Notes: a model not told the origin generated them from the sequence alone. 64,000 nucleotides of DNA from Photobacterium sp. GB-56 (GCF_003026105.1 NZ_PYNW01000002.1:186001-250000); one strand, 5' to 3'; shown: positions 28,024 through 37,886, counted from the stretch's first letter. A program made the numbers and translations.

Positions 28024-28259
28024 GTTTTGACCTCTATATTTTGAGGCGGGAATTATAACGGTTAGCGGTATCACTGACTAGCCCCTATAAAACCAGAGAA
28101 TTTTTATGGATAAATCATTCCTGAAACATCATTTTTATAATAGCTAACTATGCTAAAAATATTTCATATAGAGCGTTAAATTAGATGTATTAAATGAACT
28201 GTGAATCATAAAACATAAAAATGTTTACAATGGACGAAAAAAGAGAAGTGAGAAAATGG

Positions 28260-28484
28260 ATGAAGACTAATGAGCAGGAGAATAAATCGCTGCCGATATT
28301 AACAAGCTTTGAAGATAAGCATGCCTATTGTGAGCAAGTTAAAATGGCTAACTTTACGCAAAGTATGCGGTTAGAAGGCTATGACATTCGTGTGCCTTCA
28401 CCGATAAAAAATACGCGAGAGCGTAATGCATTGCGCCTGCAACTGATTAGGTATTATCAACAAGAGAACACTGAAAAGGTGTGA
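28260..28484 (+). CDS. yhfG: YhfG-like Fic antitoxin
   Basis: 74 residues in front of fic, overlapping it. The region FTQSMRLEGYDI resembles the conserved YhfG motif and contains S-M-R-L-E-G, which fits the [ST]xxxE[GN] inhibitory helix of class I Fic antitoxins: the Glu blocks ATP placement in Fic. I chose ATG 28260; the frame is open to 28221, but the earlier ATGs lack a ribosome site. The stop overlaps the fic start region, so translation is coupled. Confidence 0.8.
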   Translation: MKTNEQENKSLPILTSFEDKHAYCEQVKMANFTQSMRLEGYDIRVPSPIKNTRERNALRLQLIRYYQQENTEKV

Positions 28485-28486
28485 AT

Positions 28487-29077
28487 GTGGACGATAAGTA
28501 CGGTACAGATCAAGATCCTTATACTTACGAAAATTCTTATGTATTGATTAATAAGCTCAATATTAGAGATGAAGCTTTATTTGATGAGGCAGAAACTCAA
28601 TTTAATATATTGGCGGCGATGGGAATTGAATTTGACTCACCACCTTATGATTTCGCGTATTTTTGTCAGCTACACAAATGGCTTTTTGATGATTTGTTTG
28701 AGTGGGCGGGTCAGTGTCGTACGATTGATATATCAAAAGACGATACACGTTTTTGTCACGTGAGTCGTTTACCGCAAGAAACCACTCGTTTATTCAACCA
28801 ACTTGAAGCTGAACGTTATCTGGTCGGGTTACCCTTTGAAGAGTTGATTGAGCGATTGGCACAATATTATTGCGATATCAATGTATTACATCCTTTTCGA
28901 GAGGGAAATGGGCGGACACAGCGAATACTGTTTGAACACATAGTAATTAATTGTGGCTATAACATTAATTTTAGTGGCGTAACCGCAGAGCAGTGGCTTA
29001 ATGCGAATATTCAAGGGGTCGTGTGCAATTATAAGCCGATGCAGGATTTATTTAGGCGCTGTGTGGTAACGCCTTAA
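28487..29077 (+). CDS. fic: Fic-family protein adenylyltransferase
   Basis: 196 residues. Fic domain with the intact active loop HPFREGNGRTQR, so AMP transfer to a protein hydroxyl is expected; E. coli Fic has a degenerate loop at this place. The flap (TRFCHVSRLP) and N-terminal helix (DDKYGTDQDPYTYENS) match E. coli Fic. GTG 28487 gives the best-matching N terminus and an AAGG ribosome site; GTG 28481 is also open. It forms an antitoxin/toxin pair with the YhfG-like gene. DNA gyrase subunit B is a known target of some class I Fic toxins, but the target here is not shown. Confidence 0.9.
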   Translation: MDDKYGTDQDPYTYENSYVLINKLNIRDEALFDEAETQFNILAAMGIEFDSPPYDFAYFCQLHKWLFDDLFEWAGQCRTIDISKDDTRFCHVSRLPQETTRLFNQLEAERYLVGLPFEELIERLAQYYCDINVLHPFREGNGRTQRILFEHIVINCGYNINFSGVTAEQWLNANIQGVVCNYKPMQDLFRRCVVTP

Positions 29078-29163
29078 TGTATTTGTAACTGTCGGAGTAA
29101 AACAGCAAGCTATAAACGCTGAGAGTATAGCGTTATATCGCTTGCCATTTCTAAGTTCGATAA

Positions 29164-30423
29164 TTAAAAGTTTTGTTTTTCAGCGATAGACTGTTGTTCA
29201 ATTGCCGTAAGTGGTTGCAAACTTCTAACATCTGATGCTGCTGGGCTTTGGTAAACCGCTAGACCGAACTTAGGGATCATTGCAAAGATATGGTCAAAAA
29301 TATCTGATTGCACATCTTCATAAAAAGCCCATCGCGTATCATTCACAAAAACATAAATTTGGATTGGTAATCCATTGGGGGTCGGCTCTAATTCACGTAC
29401 AAGAAAAGTCATATCTTGACGTATTTGAGGATGTTGTTTGAGATATACATCAAGATAACCACGAAATATCGCAACATTGGTTAAGCCAGTATTTGGTGGT
29501 AGGTTTTGCTTTTTCTTTGTCAGAATTGCAGGTACAAAATTTATTGTTGCTAACTGTGCTTCATCATTGCTGTCGATAAACTTGATGGTATCAATATCGA
29601 TTAACACAGAGCGCTTAATGCGACGACCACCTGATTCTTGCATTTGGCGCCAGTTAATAAAAGAATCTTGAACCAGCGCATAAGCGGGAACATTGGTTAC
29701 GGTGTTATCCCAGTTTTTCACTTTTACCGTGGTTAATGAGACTTCTTCAATACTGCCATTAGCACCATATTTATCCATTTGGATCCAGTCACCTACTTTT
29801 ACCATTTGGTTTGCTGATAACTGGATACCAGCAACAAAGCCTAAGATAGTATCGCGGAAGACTAATAACACTAAACCTGTCGCAACACCTAAACCACTTA
29901 AGAAATAAACGGGAGAGCGATTGGCGAGTACTGAAATAGCAATGATAAAACCAATTAAAAAGATGATTAACTTAAATAATTGAACAAAACTTTTTATTGG
30001 TAGATCACGGCTCATTAATTTGATATCGGCAATATCATTACTGGCATCTAAAAAAGCATAACTACTTCGAATAAGAGCCAAAATAAGCCATAAACTTAGA
30101 AGACGGTCTATTAATCCACTAAGAATAATATGTTTATCAAGTACTAGTGGGATGAGTAAGTTAAGCACAACGGCAGGAATGATCAGTGACAGTTTTTCAA
30201 ACACCGCATGTTTGACGATTACTGAACCCCATGAGGCCTTTGATCGCCTGAGCATGGTATTGACAATTTTCAGTAATCCCCAGCGAACGATCACATAAGT
30301 AAAAAAAGCGACTCCAACACATAACACTAAGAAAAATACTGTTGATATATTGTCATGCGGTTCAATATTGACACCAATTTCGGATAAAATGTGCGCGATA
30401 TCAACTCTAACTTCTTTGCTCAC
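29164..30423 (-). CDS. YbdG-like mechanosensitive channel (MscS family)
   Basis: 419 residues, the same length class as E. coli YbdG (MscM, about 415). Five helices are predicted. The pore-lining segment is GLGVATGLVLLVFRDTILGFVAGIQLSANQMVKVGDWI, followed by the YGANGSIEEVSLTTVKVKNWDNTVTNVP beta domain and the SGGRRIKRS motif of YbdG. It opens under membrane tension to release osmolytes. Monocistronic. Confidence 0.9.
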   Translation of the reverse strand: MSKEVRVDIAHILSEIGVNIEPHDNISTVFFLVLCVGVAFFTYVIVRWGLLKIVNTMLRRSKASWGSVIVKHAVFEKLSLIIPAVVLNLLIPLVLDKHIILSGLIDRLLSLWLILALIRSSYAFLDASNDIADIKLMSRDLPIKSFVQLFKLIIFLIGFIIAISVLANRSPVYFLSGLGVATGLVLLVFRDTILGFVAGIQLSANQMVKVGDWIQMDKYGANGSIEEVSLTTVKVKNWDNTVTNVPAYALVQDSFINWRQMQESGGRRIKRSVLIDIDTIKFIDSNDEAQLATINFVPAILTKKKQNLPPNTGLTNVAIFRGYLDVYLKQHPQIRQDMTFLVRELEPTPNGLPIQIYVFVNDTRWAFYEDVQSDIFDHIFAMIPKFGLAVYQSPAASDVRSLQPLTAIEQQSIAEKQNF

Positions 30424-30541
30424 AGACTCACTCCATTTGATTACATTTAATAATAAACTATTAGCGCATCATACCTGAAAAAAATAGCTAATGACTGTTA
30501 GTATATAACTGAATATTCAATGATGTGTGTTGGAGATTGAC

Positions 30542-31309
30542 GTGGCGAAAAAGTTTTATGTTGTATGGCAAGGACGAGAGCCGGGAATATATACCGATTG
30601 GGCGAGTTGTAAGCAGCAAGTGGACAAGTTCACTGGTGCTAAATACAAGTCATTTCCTAGCCAAGAAGAAGCGCAAGTTGCTTTTGGTGGTAAAGTTCCC
30701 ACATATAGAGCATCCGCTGCCACAAAAAATACCGCAAAAGCCGTTAAAACGAGTAAAGGCTCTTTGACCGCAGAGCAAGTACATGCAGTAAAAGCAGAGA
30801 TTAAAATCTTTACTGATGGCGGTTGTGATCCTAATCCCGGTAAAGCAGGTTCAGGTTTAGCTCTGTATCGAGAAAACCAATTAAATGAATTGTGGTTTGG
30901 TTTATATAACCCGCAAGGTACCAATAATACCGCTGAGCTAAATGCGTTATATCAAGCCTTACTCCAAGCTGAAAAGTATATTGCAGGTGGCATAAGTGTC
31001 GCGATATTTTGTGATTCACGTTATTCGATTCAGTGTATTACTCAATGGGCGGTATCGTGGAAAAAGAATGGTTGGAAAAAAGCAGGGGGGGAGATCAAAA
31101 ATCTAGATTTGATCCAACCAATGTTTGAGCGCTATCAGACAATTAAAGATATGATCCAAATTTACCATGTGAATGGACACGTCGGCATCGAAGGCAATGA
31201 ATTAGCTGATAGGATGTCTATTCTCGCAGTAGATGAGCGCGAGGTTGCGTTTTCGCTATATCAGCAACCCTTAGATATTAAAGTGATTTTAGCCCTAAGA
31301 GTGGGCTAA
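30542..31309 (+). CDS. Ribonuclease H with N-terminal viroplasmin domain
   Basis: 255 residues. A viroplasmin (hybrid-binding) domain at 1-50 (KKFYVVWQGREPGIYTDWASC) is joined by an Ala/Lys linker to an RNase HI domain (about 90-240). The catalytic acidic residues are D in FTDGGCDPNPG, E in NTAELNAL, D in FCDSRYS and D in GNELADRM, with the HVNGHVGI His. It degrades the RNA of RNA:DNA hybrids. GTG 30542 is chosen because GGAGA lies six bases upstream. A 17-residue C-terminal tail is extra. Confidence 0.93.
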   Translation: MAKKFYVVWQGREPGIYTDWASCKQQVDKFTGAKYKSFPSQEEAQVAFGGKVPTYRASAATKNTAKAVKTSKGSLTAEQVHAVKAEIKIFTDGGCDPNPGKAGSGLALYRENQLNELWFGLYNPQGTNNTAELNALYQALLQAEKYIAGGISVAIFCDSRYSIQCITQWAVSWKKNGWKKAGGEIKNLDLIQPMFERYQTIKDMIQIYHVNGHVGIEGNELADRMSILAVDEREVAFSLYQQPLDIKVILALRVG

Positions 31310-31322
31310 AATCGGTGATAAA

Positions 31323-31661
31323 TTATTCTTGATAATTGAGTAAAGCGAGCATACGTTCAATGTTCGCTTTTTTATTTCCGTGATTTCCCATCATTTCTTG
31401 ATTGCCTAACGCAAAGAGCCAATCTTCAATCGCATCGCCATCAATATCGTCACGAAAATTGATCAAATTCGCCCATTGTTCAAGATCGTCATCATCAATC
31501 TCTTGCGTTAAGTATTTATTCAGTACTTGAATGAGCAAAGATTTAGTAACAATAAATGGTGTGTCTTGAGCCGATGACTCTGCATTAAGGTAGACAGAAA
31601 AGGCATTGTCACGTTCAGGGCCAAAACTCATAATTTGATAAATAGCTTGTTGTTTATCCAC
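31323..31661 (-). CDS. Hypothetical 112-residue acidic protein
   Basis: Not recognised. An acidic, soluble, helical protein with a mostly even composition and no signal peptide or membrane segment. A DDDLEQWANLINFRDDIDGDAIEDWLFALGN run of acidic/hydrophobic periodicity sits in the second half. It ends 14 bp from the convergent RNase H gene, and its start is 109 bp from the end of dcuC, with a terminator between. Confidence 0.65.
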   Translation of the reverse strand: MDKQQAIYQIMSFGPERDNAFSVYLNAESSAQDTPFIVTKSLLIQVLNKYLTQEIDDDDLEQWANLINFRDDIDGDAIEDWLFALGNQEMMGNHGNKKANIERMLALLNYQE

Positions 31662-31713
31662 TGTAGTTAACTTTAATCGATGGTTGAGTGGTTATTCTGC
31701 CGTTTTAGAAGCA

Positions 31714-31746
31714 ATAAAAAAAGCCTGTAGAGCGCTCTACAGGCTT
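31714..31746 (-). terminator. Terminator of dcuC
   Basis: Perfect 13-base palindrome AAGCCTGTAGAGC / GCTCTACAGGCTT followed on the minus strand by seven T. Confidence 0.85.
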
Positions 31747-31770
31747 GAGTATTTATCATATTAATTTCGA

Positions 31771-33138
31771 TTAAGCGTACATAGGTACAAGCACGACAGT
31801 ACCTAAAATGACGGTAATTAAGCCACACACCACAGGTACAACAGTACGTTTAACCACATCGAATGGGCTGATTTTCGCCATACCAGAGGTTGCAACAATA
31901 ACACCTGATACCGGTGAGATAGTACGACCTAAGTTTGATGCTTGAAGCATAGGGATGATAAGGAATGCAGGGTTTAAACCTAACTTACCCGCAAGTTGAG
32001 GTGCAAGTTCAACAAAGGCATAGAAAGGCGCATTACCTGAGCCTGTTGCAATAGCAGCGGCAACCGTTAGTGCTGTTAGTAATAGCATTAGCGCGACGCC
32101 ACCGGCACCCGCTTTATCAGCCAATGCGAGTAGGTTATCAATGGCACCAACAGACATTAAGCCTTGCGCAAACACACCAGCTGCGACCAATAGCATCACT
32201 ACGCCTTTGAATGCATCACCCATACCTGCGTAGCAAGATTCTAGATTTTCAAGTGTAACTTTGCCGTTTAAGCGATTAGTCAGAAAATCGACAATCGCAC
32301 CAATGGTAATAGATAACACAACAATGGTGTAAATATCGATTTTTAGGCCAGGGATAGTTTCACCATTAAATAGGAATACCCCAATGATTGGCATGAAAGG
32401 TAAAATTGAGTAATACCCAGGCGCTGTCACTTCCATTTCAGAAATATCAACACGCTCCATTGGTGTGTTGTTTTTCTTATCAAGATATTTGTTCCAGAAG
32501 AAAGCAGCGACCGCCATTACAATAATGGCACTGATAGAAACTGGTAATACGGTTTCAACGGCAAACACGTGTAATGGTAAACCTGCTTTTTCCGCAGCAA
32601 CCACCACATCACCTGACGTTGGCGATAGGATGATCGCAGCAGGGGAGGCACAGACTGCCGCTGCCGCTGGGCGAGAAATACCCATAGCAGTCATCATTGG
32701 GAATAGTGTCGCCATTAATAGCACACCAAGACCAGTTGCAGAGCTCACGGCAAGAGACATTAAACAAGCAACAATATAAGCAGCAACTAATAGTACGTAA
32801 GGCGATTTAATTAATGACAAAGGTTTTGAAAATTGTTTTACCACGACATTATTAGCACCAATGTGGGTCATGTATGATGCGAAACCGCATAACAACATGA
32901 TTTGTAGACCTAAGCCGCCACCACGGTACTGCAGCATGTATTTTACATACTCAAGAGAATCGGTGAATAAATTACCTGTTGATGCAACTTTTGCAGGTAA
33001 AACAGAATGACCTAATAAGCCTGCAATAATTAATAACGAAACTCCCGCGGTGAGTAATACTCCTGCAGCTTTATATCCTTTAACAATGTAATAGCCAACG
33101 GCGATGGTGATCACCAAGCCTATTAATAGCTCCGTCAT
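31771..33138 (-). CDS. dcuC: Anaerobic C4-dicarboxylate transporter DcuC
   Basis: 455 residues with 12-14 predicted helices. DcuC family segments are present: GGLGLQIMLLCGFASYMTHIGAN, SSATGLGVLLMATLFP and SPTSGDVVVAAEKAGLP. The family exchanges or exports succinate, fumarate and other C4 acids in anaerobic conditions. An AGGAG ribosome site precedes the ATG. Monocistronic, with its own terminator. Upstream FNR-type sites were not evident by eye. Confidence 0.92.
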   Translation of the reverse strand: MTELLIGLVITIAVGYYIVKGYKAAGVLLTAGVSLLIIAGLLGHSVLPAKVASTGNLFTDSLEYVKYMLQYRGGGLGLQIMLLCGFASYMTHIGANNVVVKQFSKPLSLIKSPYVLLVAAYIVACLMSLAVSSATGLGVLLMATLFPMMTAMGISRPAAAAVCASPAAIILSPTSGDVVVAAEKAGLPLHVFAVETVLPVSISAIIVMAVAAFFWNKYLDKKNNTPMERVDISEMEVTAPGYYSILPFMPIIGVFLFNGETIPGLKIDIYTIVVLSITIGAIVDFLTNRLNGKVTLENLESCYAGMGDAFKGVVMLLVAAGVFAQGLMSVGAIDNLLALADKAGAGGVALMLLLTALTVAAAIATGSGNAPFYAFVELAPQLAGKLGLNPAFLIIPMLQASNLGRTISPVSGVIVATSGMAKISPFDVVKRTVVPVVCGLITVILGTVVLVPMYA

Positions 33139-33458
33139 GAAGACTCCTTATTTCATTTTAAATCTAATTGTAAAAAGTTATTACTATGTGGTGGTATTTT
33201 CTGCTAGTAATGTAACTAAAAATAAAATTATTAACGAGATTTAATCAGATAAGTTATGATCTAAAACAGTATTTACTGTTGATTGTTAATTTTATGATAA
33301 ATAATATAGTGATTAATTGAATGTTGTTACTATCTAACTGTTAAATAACAATATTCATATTGTTTTCTATTAAGAGATAATAAGATTTAATATCAACTCG
33401 ATTAATAAGATAAAGCGACTTAACTATTGCAGTGTTGAATGATATTTATAGAATGCAA
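33139..33458. other. AT-rich intergenic region upstream of dcuC
   Basis: 320 bases containing the dcuC promoter and the end of the LysR gene. Very AT-rich, with no convincing FNR, NarP or CRP site or hairpin by eye. Confidence 0.5.
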
Positions 33459-34337
33459 TTATTGTTGGCTGCAGTGCTGCTTTACATAATCAATAAATGC
33501 TTGATCAGCTAATGATAAATATCCTGTTTTACGCCATGCCATCACGATATCAAGTAAGATCGGTTGTTCAAAAGGAATTGGGACAAGCTTTGGTTCATAC
33601 TCTGTCACCATCTCTAGTAATGTAGTGATGGCGAAATCTTGTCTCACGATTTTAAAAATCATCGCCAGTAAGTTAGTTTCAAATGAAATGTTAGGTGTGA
33701 AATGGTATTTCTCACAGATGCTATCGATTGTTTCTCGATGAAAATAGCCATGTTTAAACATGACTAGCTCTTGGTTGAAAAAATCAGAAAAAGAAAGGGA
33801 TTTATATTTTGAGAATTCATGATTCTCTGAAACAACAGCAACCATTTGTGATTTCAATAGCGGCTCTGGATGCAATGAATCAGGCAGTTCATGATTAATG
33901 ATCACACCAAAATCTAACTCACCATCAATGATCATCTTTCTGATTGATTGAGTGCCAGCCTCTACAATACTCAGTTTTAAATGTGGATATTGACTCTTAA
34001 AGCCCATAATGATTTCTGGAAAGAAATATGAGCCTAACATGCTTGGAATACCGACACGCACTTCTCCTTTTTCTAATCCTCGTAATTCAGCCATTGCGGT
34101 TTGTGCATCATTAATTTTCTGAATAATCGCTTTGGCGTGAAGAAGTAATACTTTTCCTTCATCGGTTAATTCTACTTTGCGTTCATTACGTGAAAATAAG
34201 CACAAGCCCAGTTGTTGCTCTAGTTTTTTGATTGTCATGCTGAGCGCGGGTTGAGCAATGTGTAACTTTTCAGCTGCTCGCGTAAAATTATTTGTTTCTG
34301 CTAGTGCGACAAAATAGGTAAGTTGTCGAGAATCCAT
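33459..34337 (-). CDS. LysR-family transcriptional regulator
   Basis: 292 residues with the N-terminal helix-turn-helix (MDSRQLTYFVALAETNNFTRAAEKLHIAQPALSMTIKKLEQQLG) and effector domain, of the CynR/CatM-like subgroup. It is divergent from the MFS transporter gene, 158 bp apart, and so is probably its regulator. Confidence 0.9.
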   Translation of the reverse strand: MDSRQLTYFVALAETNNFTRAAEKLHIAQPALSMTIKKLEQQLGLCLFSRNERKVELTDEGKVLLLHAKAIIQKINDAQTAMAELRGLEKGEVRVGIPSMLGSYFFPEIIMGFKSQYPHLKLSIVEAGTQSIRKMIIDGELDFGVIINHELPDSLHPEPLLKSQMVAVVSENHEFSKYKSLSFSDFFNQELVMFKHGYFHRETIDSICEKYHFTPNISFETNLLAMIFKIVRQDFAITTLLEMVTEYEPKLVPIPFEQPILLDIVMAWRKTGYLSLADQAFIDYVKQHCSQQ

Positions 34338-34495
34338 AGCTATAAACCAAAGTTATTATGATTATATATATTATATATTTTCATTATTGCATGGCAATTG
34401 ATACCGTAACTACTCTTTGATAGATAATTCTTCCCACGTTAATGCTTATCTCAATGATATGGGTAATGTATTGAGCATTATTTTCTGGTGAATAT

Positions 34496-35704
34496 ATGAT
34501 TGAACTCCATTCGTCTCATTATAAAAAAGCTTGTTTTGCATTGGCATTAGGTTCTTTTATTGTGTTTTGTAACCTTTATTTATTTCAGCCTATGCTGCCA
34601 CTTATGGCACAAGAATTTGGTGTGAGTGCGACAGCTATTAATTGGATACTAGCGGCAACGACATTAATGTTAGCCGTGTGCTTGATCCCTTGGGCGATTG
34701 CTTCTGAAATTGTCGGACGGCGTGTGATTATGTTAGTGAGTTTGTCATTATTACCCGTCGTTGGATGCATAATGGCTTTTAGCAATAGTTTAATCACTCT
34801 TACCATTTTAAGAGCTGTAATGGGGATTTCTGTTGCTGGCTTTATTGCTGTTGCTGTTGCTTATATGGCTGAAGAATTTACACCTAAAGCACTTATGGTT
34901 GCGGTGGGAAGCTATATTAGTGCGAATTCACTAGGGGGGATCGTTGGGCGATTATATGGCGGTATTGTCAGTGAGCACTATAGCTGGCATCTCGCCGTAT
35001 TAGGATTGGCTGGTTTTAGTTTGGTTGGTGCAATCATTGTAATCAAGTTATTACCTAAACAGCAACACTTTAAGCCTAATCGCCAAGGCTTTCGCGTTCA
35101 TGGCAAGCATTTGGTACAGCATATAAAGCAACCTATATTATGGATCGCTATGTTGATTGGCGGTATTAACTTTGCGCTATTTGTTAACCTTTATTCGGTA
35201 TCTGGTTTTAGATTGGTCGCGGCACCGTTTAATTTACCATTGAGCTGGGCTGCTTTAATCTTCCTTTGCTATTTAAGTGGCACATTTACATCAAGATTCA
35301 GCGGTAAATGGGCTAACAGATTTAGTCCTGTGAGTGGCATATTATTAGGTGGAGTGATTAGTTTTCTAGGAATGTGGTTAGGTCTAATTGAATCACGTCC
35401 AATGATCATCATTAGCTTGTTACTGATTAGTTCTGGCGCTTTCTTTACTCATTCACTTGCTTATGCATGGGTCAGTAAACACGCACAAGTTGCTAAAGCT
35501 ACAGCAACAGCGATGTATTTAGTGCATTACTATGTGGGCGGTAGTGTAGGGGGCTTCTTATTAATTTACTGTTGGCAGCATGGCCGATGGGAAAGTGTCG
35601 TTGCTGGTGGAACGGTACTTTATAGTGCAATGTTTATTTTATGTGGATTATTAGCCCGAGAAGCCGGAAAAAGTAAAGCGCAAATAATAGAACAACTTGG
35701 ATAA
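34496..35704 (+). CDS. MFS transporter, YnfM-like
   Basis: 402 residues, twelve predicted helices. Loop 2-3 has the MFS motif in the form EIVGRRVIML, and the third helix region is RAVMGISVAGFIAVAVAYMAEEF, as in YnfM and related arabinose/multidrug exporters. Substrate not known. Likely controlled by the divergent LysR. A perfect 12-bp stem terminator follows. Confidence 0.88.
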   Translation: MIELHSSHYKKACFALALGSFIVFCNLYLFQPMLPLMAQEFGVSATAINWILAATTLMLAVCLIPWAIASEIVGRRVIMLVSLSLLPVVGCIMAFSNSLITLTILRAVMGISVAGFIAVAVAYMAEEFTPKALMVAVGSYISANSLGGIVGRLYGGIVSEHYSWHLAVLGLAGFSLVGAIIVIKLLPKQQHFKPNRQGFRVHGKHLVQHIKQPILWIAMLIGGINFALFVNLYSVSGFRLVAAPFNLPLSWAALIFLCYLSGTFTSRFSGKWANRFSPVSGILLGGVISFLGMWLGLIESRPMIIISLLLISSGAFFTHSLAYAWVSKHAQVAKATATAMYLVHYYVGGSVGGFLLIYCWQHGRWESVVAGGTVLYSAMFILCGLLAREAGKSKAQIIEQLG

Positions 35705-35723
35705 TGATCTAGTGGATATTGAT

Positions 35724-35757
35724 AGTACGTTATAGACAGGATCTATAACGTACTTTA
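35724..35757. terminator. Bidirectional terminator
   Basis: Perfect 12-bp stem AGTACGTTATAG / CTATAACGTACT, seven-base loop, between the MFS gene and the convergent pliG. Confidence 0.7.
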
Positions 35758-35758
35758 A

Positions 35759-36175
35759 CTATTTTATTTCAATCAATAATGTGAAATCACTGTGCTCACC
35801 ACGACGAGCAAAAGCACGATATTGACCAACTCGAATGGTGTATTTACCGCTGTATGGCAGAATATAAGCGCCTTGTTTATTGAGTGCTTCAGAGTATTCA
35901 CTGAGATCAACGCCTGATTCTAAGTGCTTATTAGATAGGTTAATCCACAACTTCGTACTTTTTGTCAGAAGTTTTGCCGTTAGTGCCTGCCCTTTTTTTG
36001 CATAAAAAACATAATCGTTAAAATCGTAACCTTTTATTTTTGCAGGATATTCAGCGCTAGTTGCACCTTTTTGAAAATGTACGTCCTGTGTTTTATTTGC
36101 AGCCAAAGCAAGAGATGAAAATAAGCTGATACATAAAATACAAATAGTGAGTGATAAGCGGGAAAAGAATTTCAT
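35759..36175 (-). CDS. pliG: Inhibitor of g-type lysozyme
   Basis: 138 residues. A signal peptide (SLTICILCISLFSSLALAA) leads into a beta-rich domain that matches E. coli PliG (YcgK) along its length: HFQKGATSAEYPAKIKGYDF, YVFYAKKGQ, and the functional SGKYTIRV loop followed by RAFARRGE. It blocks goose-type lysozyme in the periplasm. This family protects Gram-negative bacteria against host lysozyme, which suits an animal-associated marine bacterium. Identified by motif and pattern only. Confidence 0.83.
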   Translation of the reverse strand: MKFFSRLSLTICILCISLFSSLALAANKTQDVHFQKGATSAEYPAKIKGYDFNDYVFYAKKGQALTAKLLTKSTKLWINLSNKHLESGVDLSEYSEALNKQGAYILPYSGKYTIRVGQYRAFARRGEHSDFTLLIEIK

Positions 36176-36353
36176 AGCCTTGTCCAGTAAAGTAAAGAGA
36201 GATAGACCTTATTTTATTAGTATATCAGGCTATTAGAATGATGATAAATCCATTCATAGTCAGTGATACTGATATTTAAAGTTTTATATATATTTTAGAC
36301 GTGATTTAAGGTATCTTATATAAAACTTGGTGTATATGGATGGTGCATTAAAA

Positions 36354-36536
36354 ATGGAAAATAAAATAAAAGATCTAACCGTAAAGCAGCGCTTGCTACT
36401 GGCTAAGCAAGGACGATTTATTCACATTTTATCGACAGATCCTGATCGCCGAGTTAGAGCCGCAGCAACAGAATATAATCTTGATATATTGATTGATGAT
36501 GATGCTGCTTTTGATGCGCTTATGGAGTTAGATTAA
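36354..36536 (+). CDS. Hypothetical 60-residue protein
   Basis: Not recognised. A small soluble protein: a basic, hydrophobic N-terminal helix (LTVKQRLLLAKQGRF) then STDPDRRVRAAATEYNLDILIDDDAAFDALMELD, which looks like part of a HEAT/LRV-type helical repeat. ATG 36354 is chosen for the best ribosome-site spacing (GGTG 8 bases upstream); ATGs at 36336 and 36327 are alternatives. No operon partner. Confidence 0.55.
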   Translation: MENKIKDLTVKQRLLLAKQGRFIHILSTDPDRRVRAAATEYNLDILIDDDAAFDALMELD

Positions 36537-36542
36537 AAACGA

Positions 36543-36899
36543 TCATTTTATTTTCTCAATGACTGAATCTAATAATGTTGAACCATGATATATTTTAAAA
36601 CTGAGAAAATTAACAAAAGGATATTGTTTATTTAAAATCGCTTTATCTGAGTGCATATTTTTTATCATTTCTTTCGCTAAACCATGCAACTGTTCTGAAT
36701 TAAAAGAAGCTGGGTTATATTGGTAACTATAGGTTAAGGTTTGATCAGAACAATTAATGACATAAAAGGCATTAATTTCTGAGTTATTGGTTTCTAAGGT
36801 ATTTCTTCCTGATGGTATGTCAGCACAAGAATAAATAGCGGAAAATACGGGTGAACTGCTAAGTAGCAATAACAGTGGGATAAGTTGTGATTTTCTCAT
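36543..36899 (-). CDS. Small secreted protein of unknown function
   Basis: 118 residues. Signal peptide LIPLLLLLSSSPVFSA, then a mature domain of about 97 residues with two Cys (YSCADIPSG and INCSD) that may form a disulfide. Mixed alpha/beta pattern. No family recognised. It lies 7 bp from the convergent 60-residue gene. Confidence 0.65.
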   Translation of the reverse strand: MRKSQLIPLLLLLSSSPVFSAIYSCADIPSGRNTLETNNSEINAFYVINCSDQTLTYSYQYNPASFNSEQLHGLAKEMIKNMHSDKAILNKQYPFVNFLSFKIYHGSTLLDSVIEKIK

Positions 36900-37188
36900 A
36901 TAAACCTCCTGCAGTTTGAATAATTATGATGATTAGAAGTTAAAGACTAAATAGCTAAACTTCTTTTTAATTTTATCGCTTTCACTATGAAAGATGGCTT
37001 AATTATTAAAAATTCTTATAGTTAAGAAGTTTTTAATAAAATATGCAAAATGCGTCTCAAATAGAATAAATGACATTATTGGTTTATTTTAAAATGTAGC
37101 CTCAATTTAGAAAATCTAGCCATATATTCACATCACAGAATAACTCGGTATAATCGCTGTACTTTTTATCTACTCAATGACGTTTATT

Positions 37189-37857
37189 ATGGCAGGCTAC
37201 TTAACCTTTCTTGTGCCCGCGCTACTTGGTGCGCAACTTATCCTTACCATTGTTTTGATGAAGGGCGAAATTTGCCCAGGTCAACGTGGTCGTGTTCATA
37301 AAATGTTACCAGTATTGCTTGTTGGTTGGTTACTCGCCGCTATAGCACAGCCTTTAGCCGTGTTACCTTTACTGTCATTAGCGTTCTTTACGATGAAAGT
37401 GAAAACAGGGAAAACACGTGATGCTGGGCCTATTAAAGTTTTATATGGTAGTGATGTATTAGCCTTTATTTGTTGGCTTGTGTTATTACCCACCTTAAAT
37501 ATGCCTGAAATTGCGATTAGCCTAGTTGCTATCGCATTATATGGTAGTGTATTAGCCCATGTTTTACTGACTTTTGCGCGTACGCGTTTACAGGCATTTC
37601 ACCGCATATTACCGTTTGTCGGTTTTATTAGTGCAATATTAACGATTTTATTTATGATCTGGCAGATCATGACTCTCGGTCAGGCAACAACAAGCCACCA
37701 TATGATAGAAATTATTACGGCGTTAGCATTAATGGTGATTGGCTTGGTGATTTGGTCAGGCCACATCTTATTAAATAAAAAAGTGAATAATTGGCAGTTA
37801 GTGATTGCGCTTGTAGTGTTGATGTTTTCTGCGGGCTTACAGTTAGTTTTGTTTTAA
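37189..37857 (+). CDS. Integral membrane protein of unknown function
   Basis: 222 residues, with six or seven strongly hydrophobic helices and little soluble part. The basic loop KVKTGKTRDAGPIKV lies after helix 2, and the loop ARTRLQAFHR after helix 4. ATG 37189 starts MAGYLTFLVPALLG; ATG 37177, four codons earlier, is also in frame. Not recognised. A terminator follows. Confidence 0.65.
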   Translation: MAGYLTFLVPALLGAQLILTIVLMKGEICPGQRGRVHKMLPVLLVGWLLAAIAQPLAVLPLLSLAFFTMKVKTGKTRDAGPIKVLYGSDVLAFICWLVLLPTLNMPEIAISLVAIALYGSVLAHVLLTFARTRLQAFHRILPFVGFISAILTILFMIWQIMTLGQATTSHHMIEIITALALMVIGLVIWSGHILLNKKVNNWQLVIALVVLMFSAGLQLVLF

Positions 37858-37886
37858 AACTATCGATATTAAAAACAATGAAATAG

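Noticed and set aside
36900..37176. Possible gene in the AT-rich gap before the membrane protein
   Set aside because: No frame longer than a few dozen codons and no ribosome site; only the promoter of the following gene is expected.
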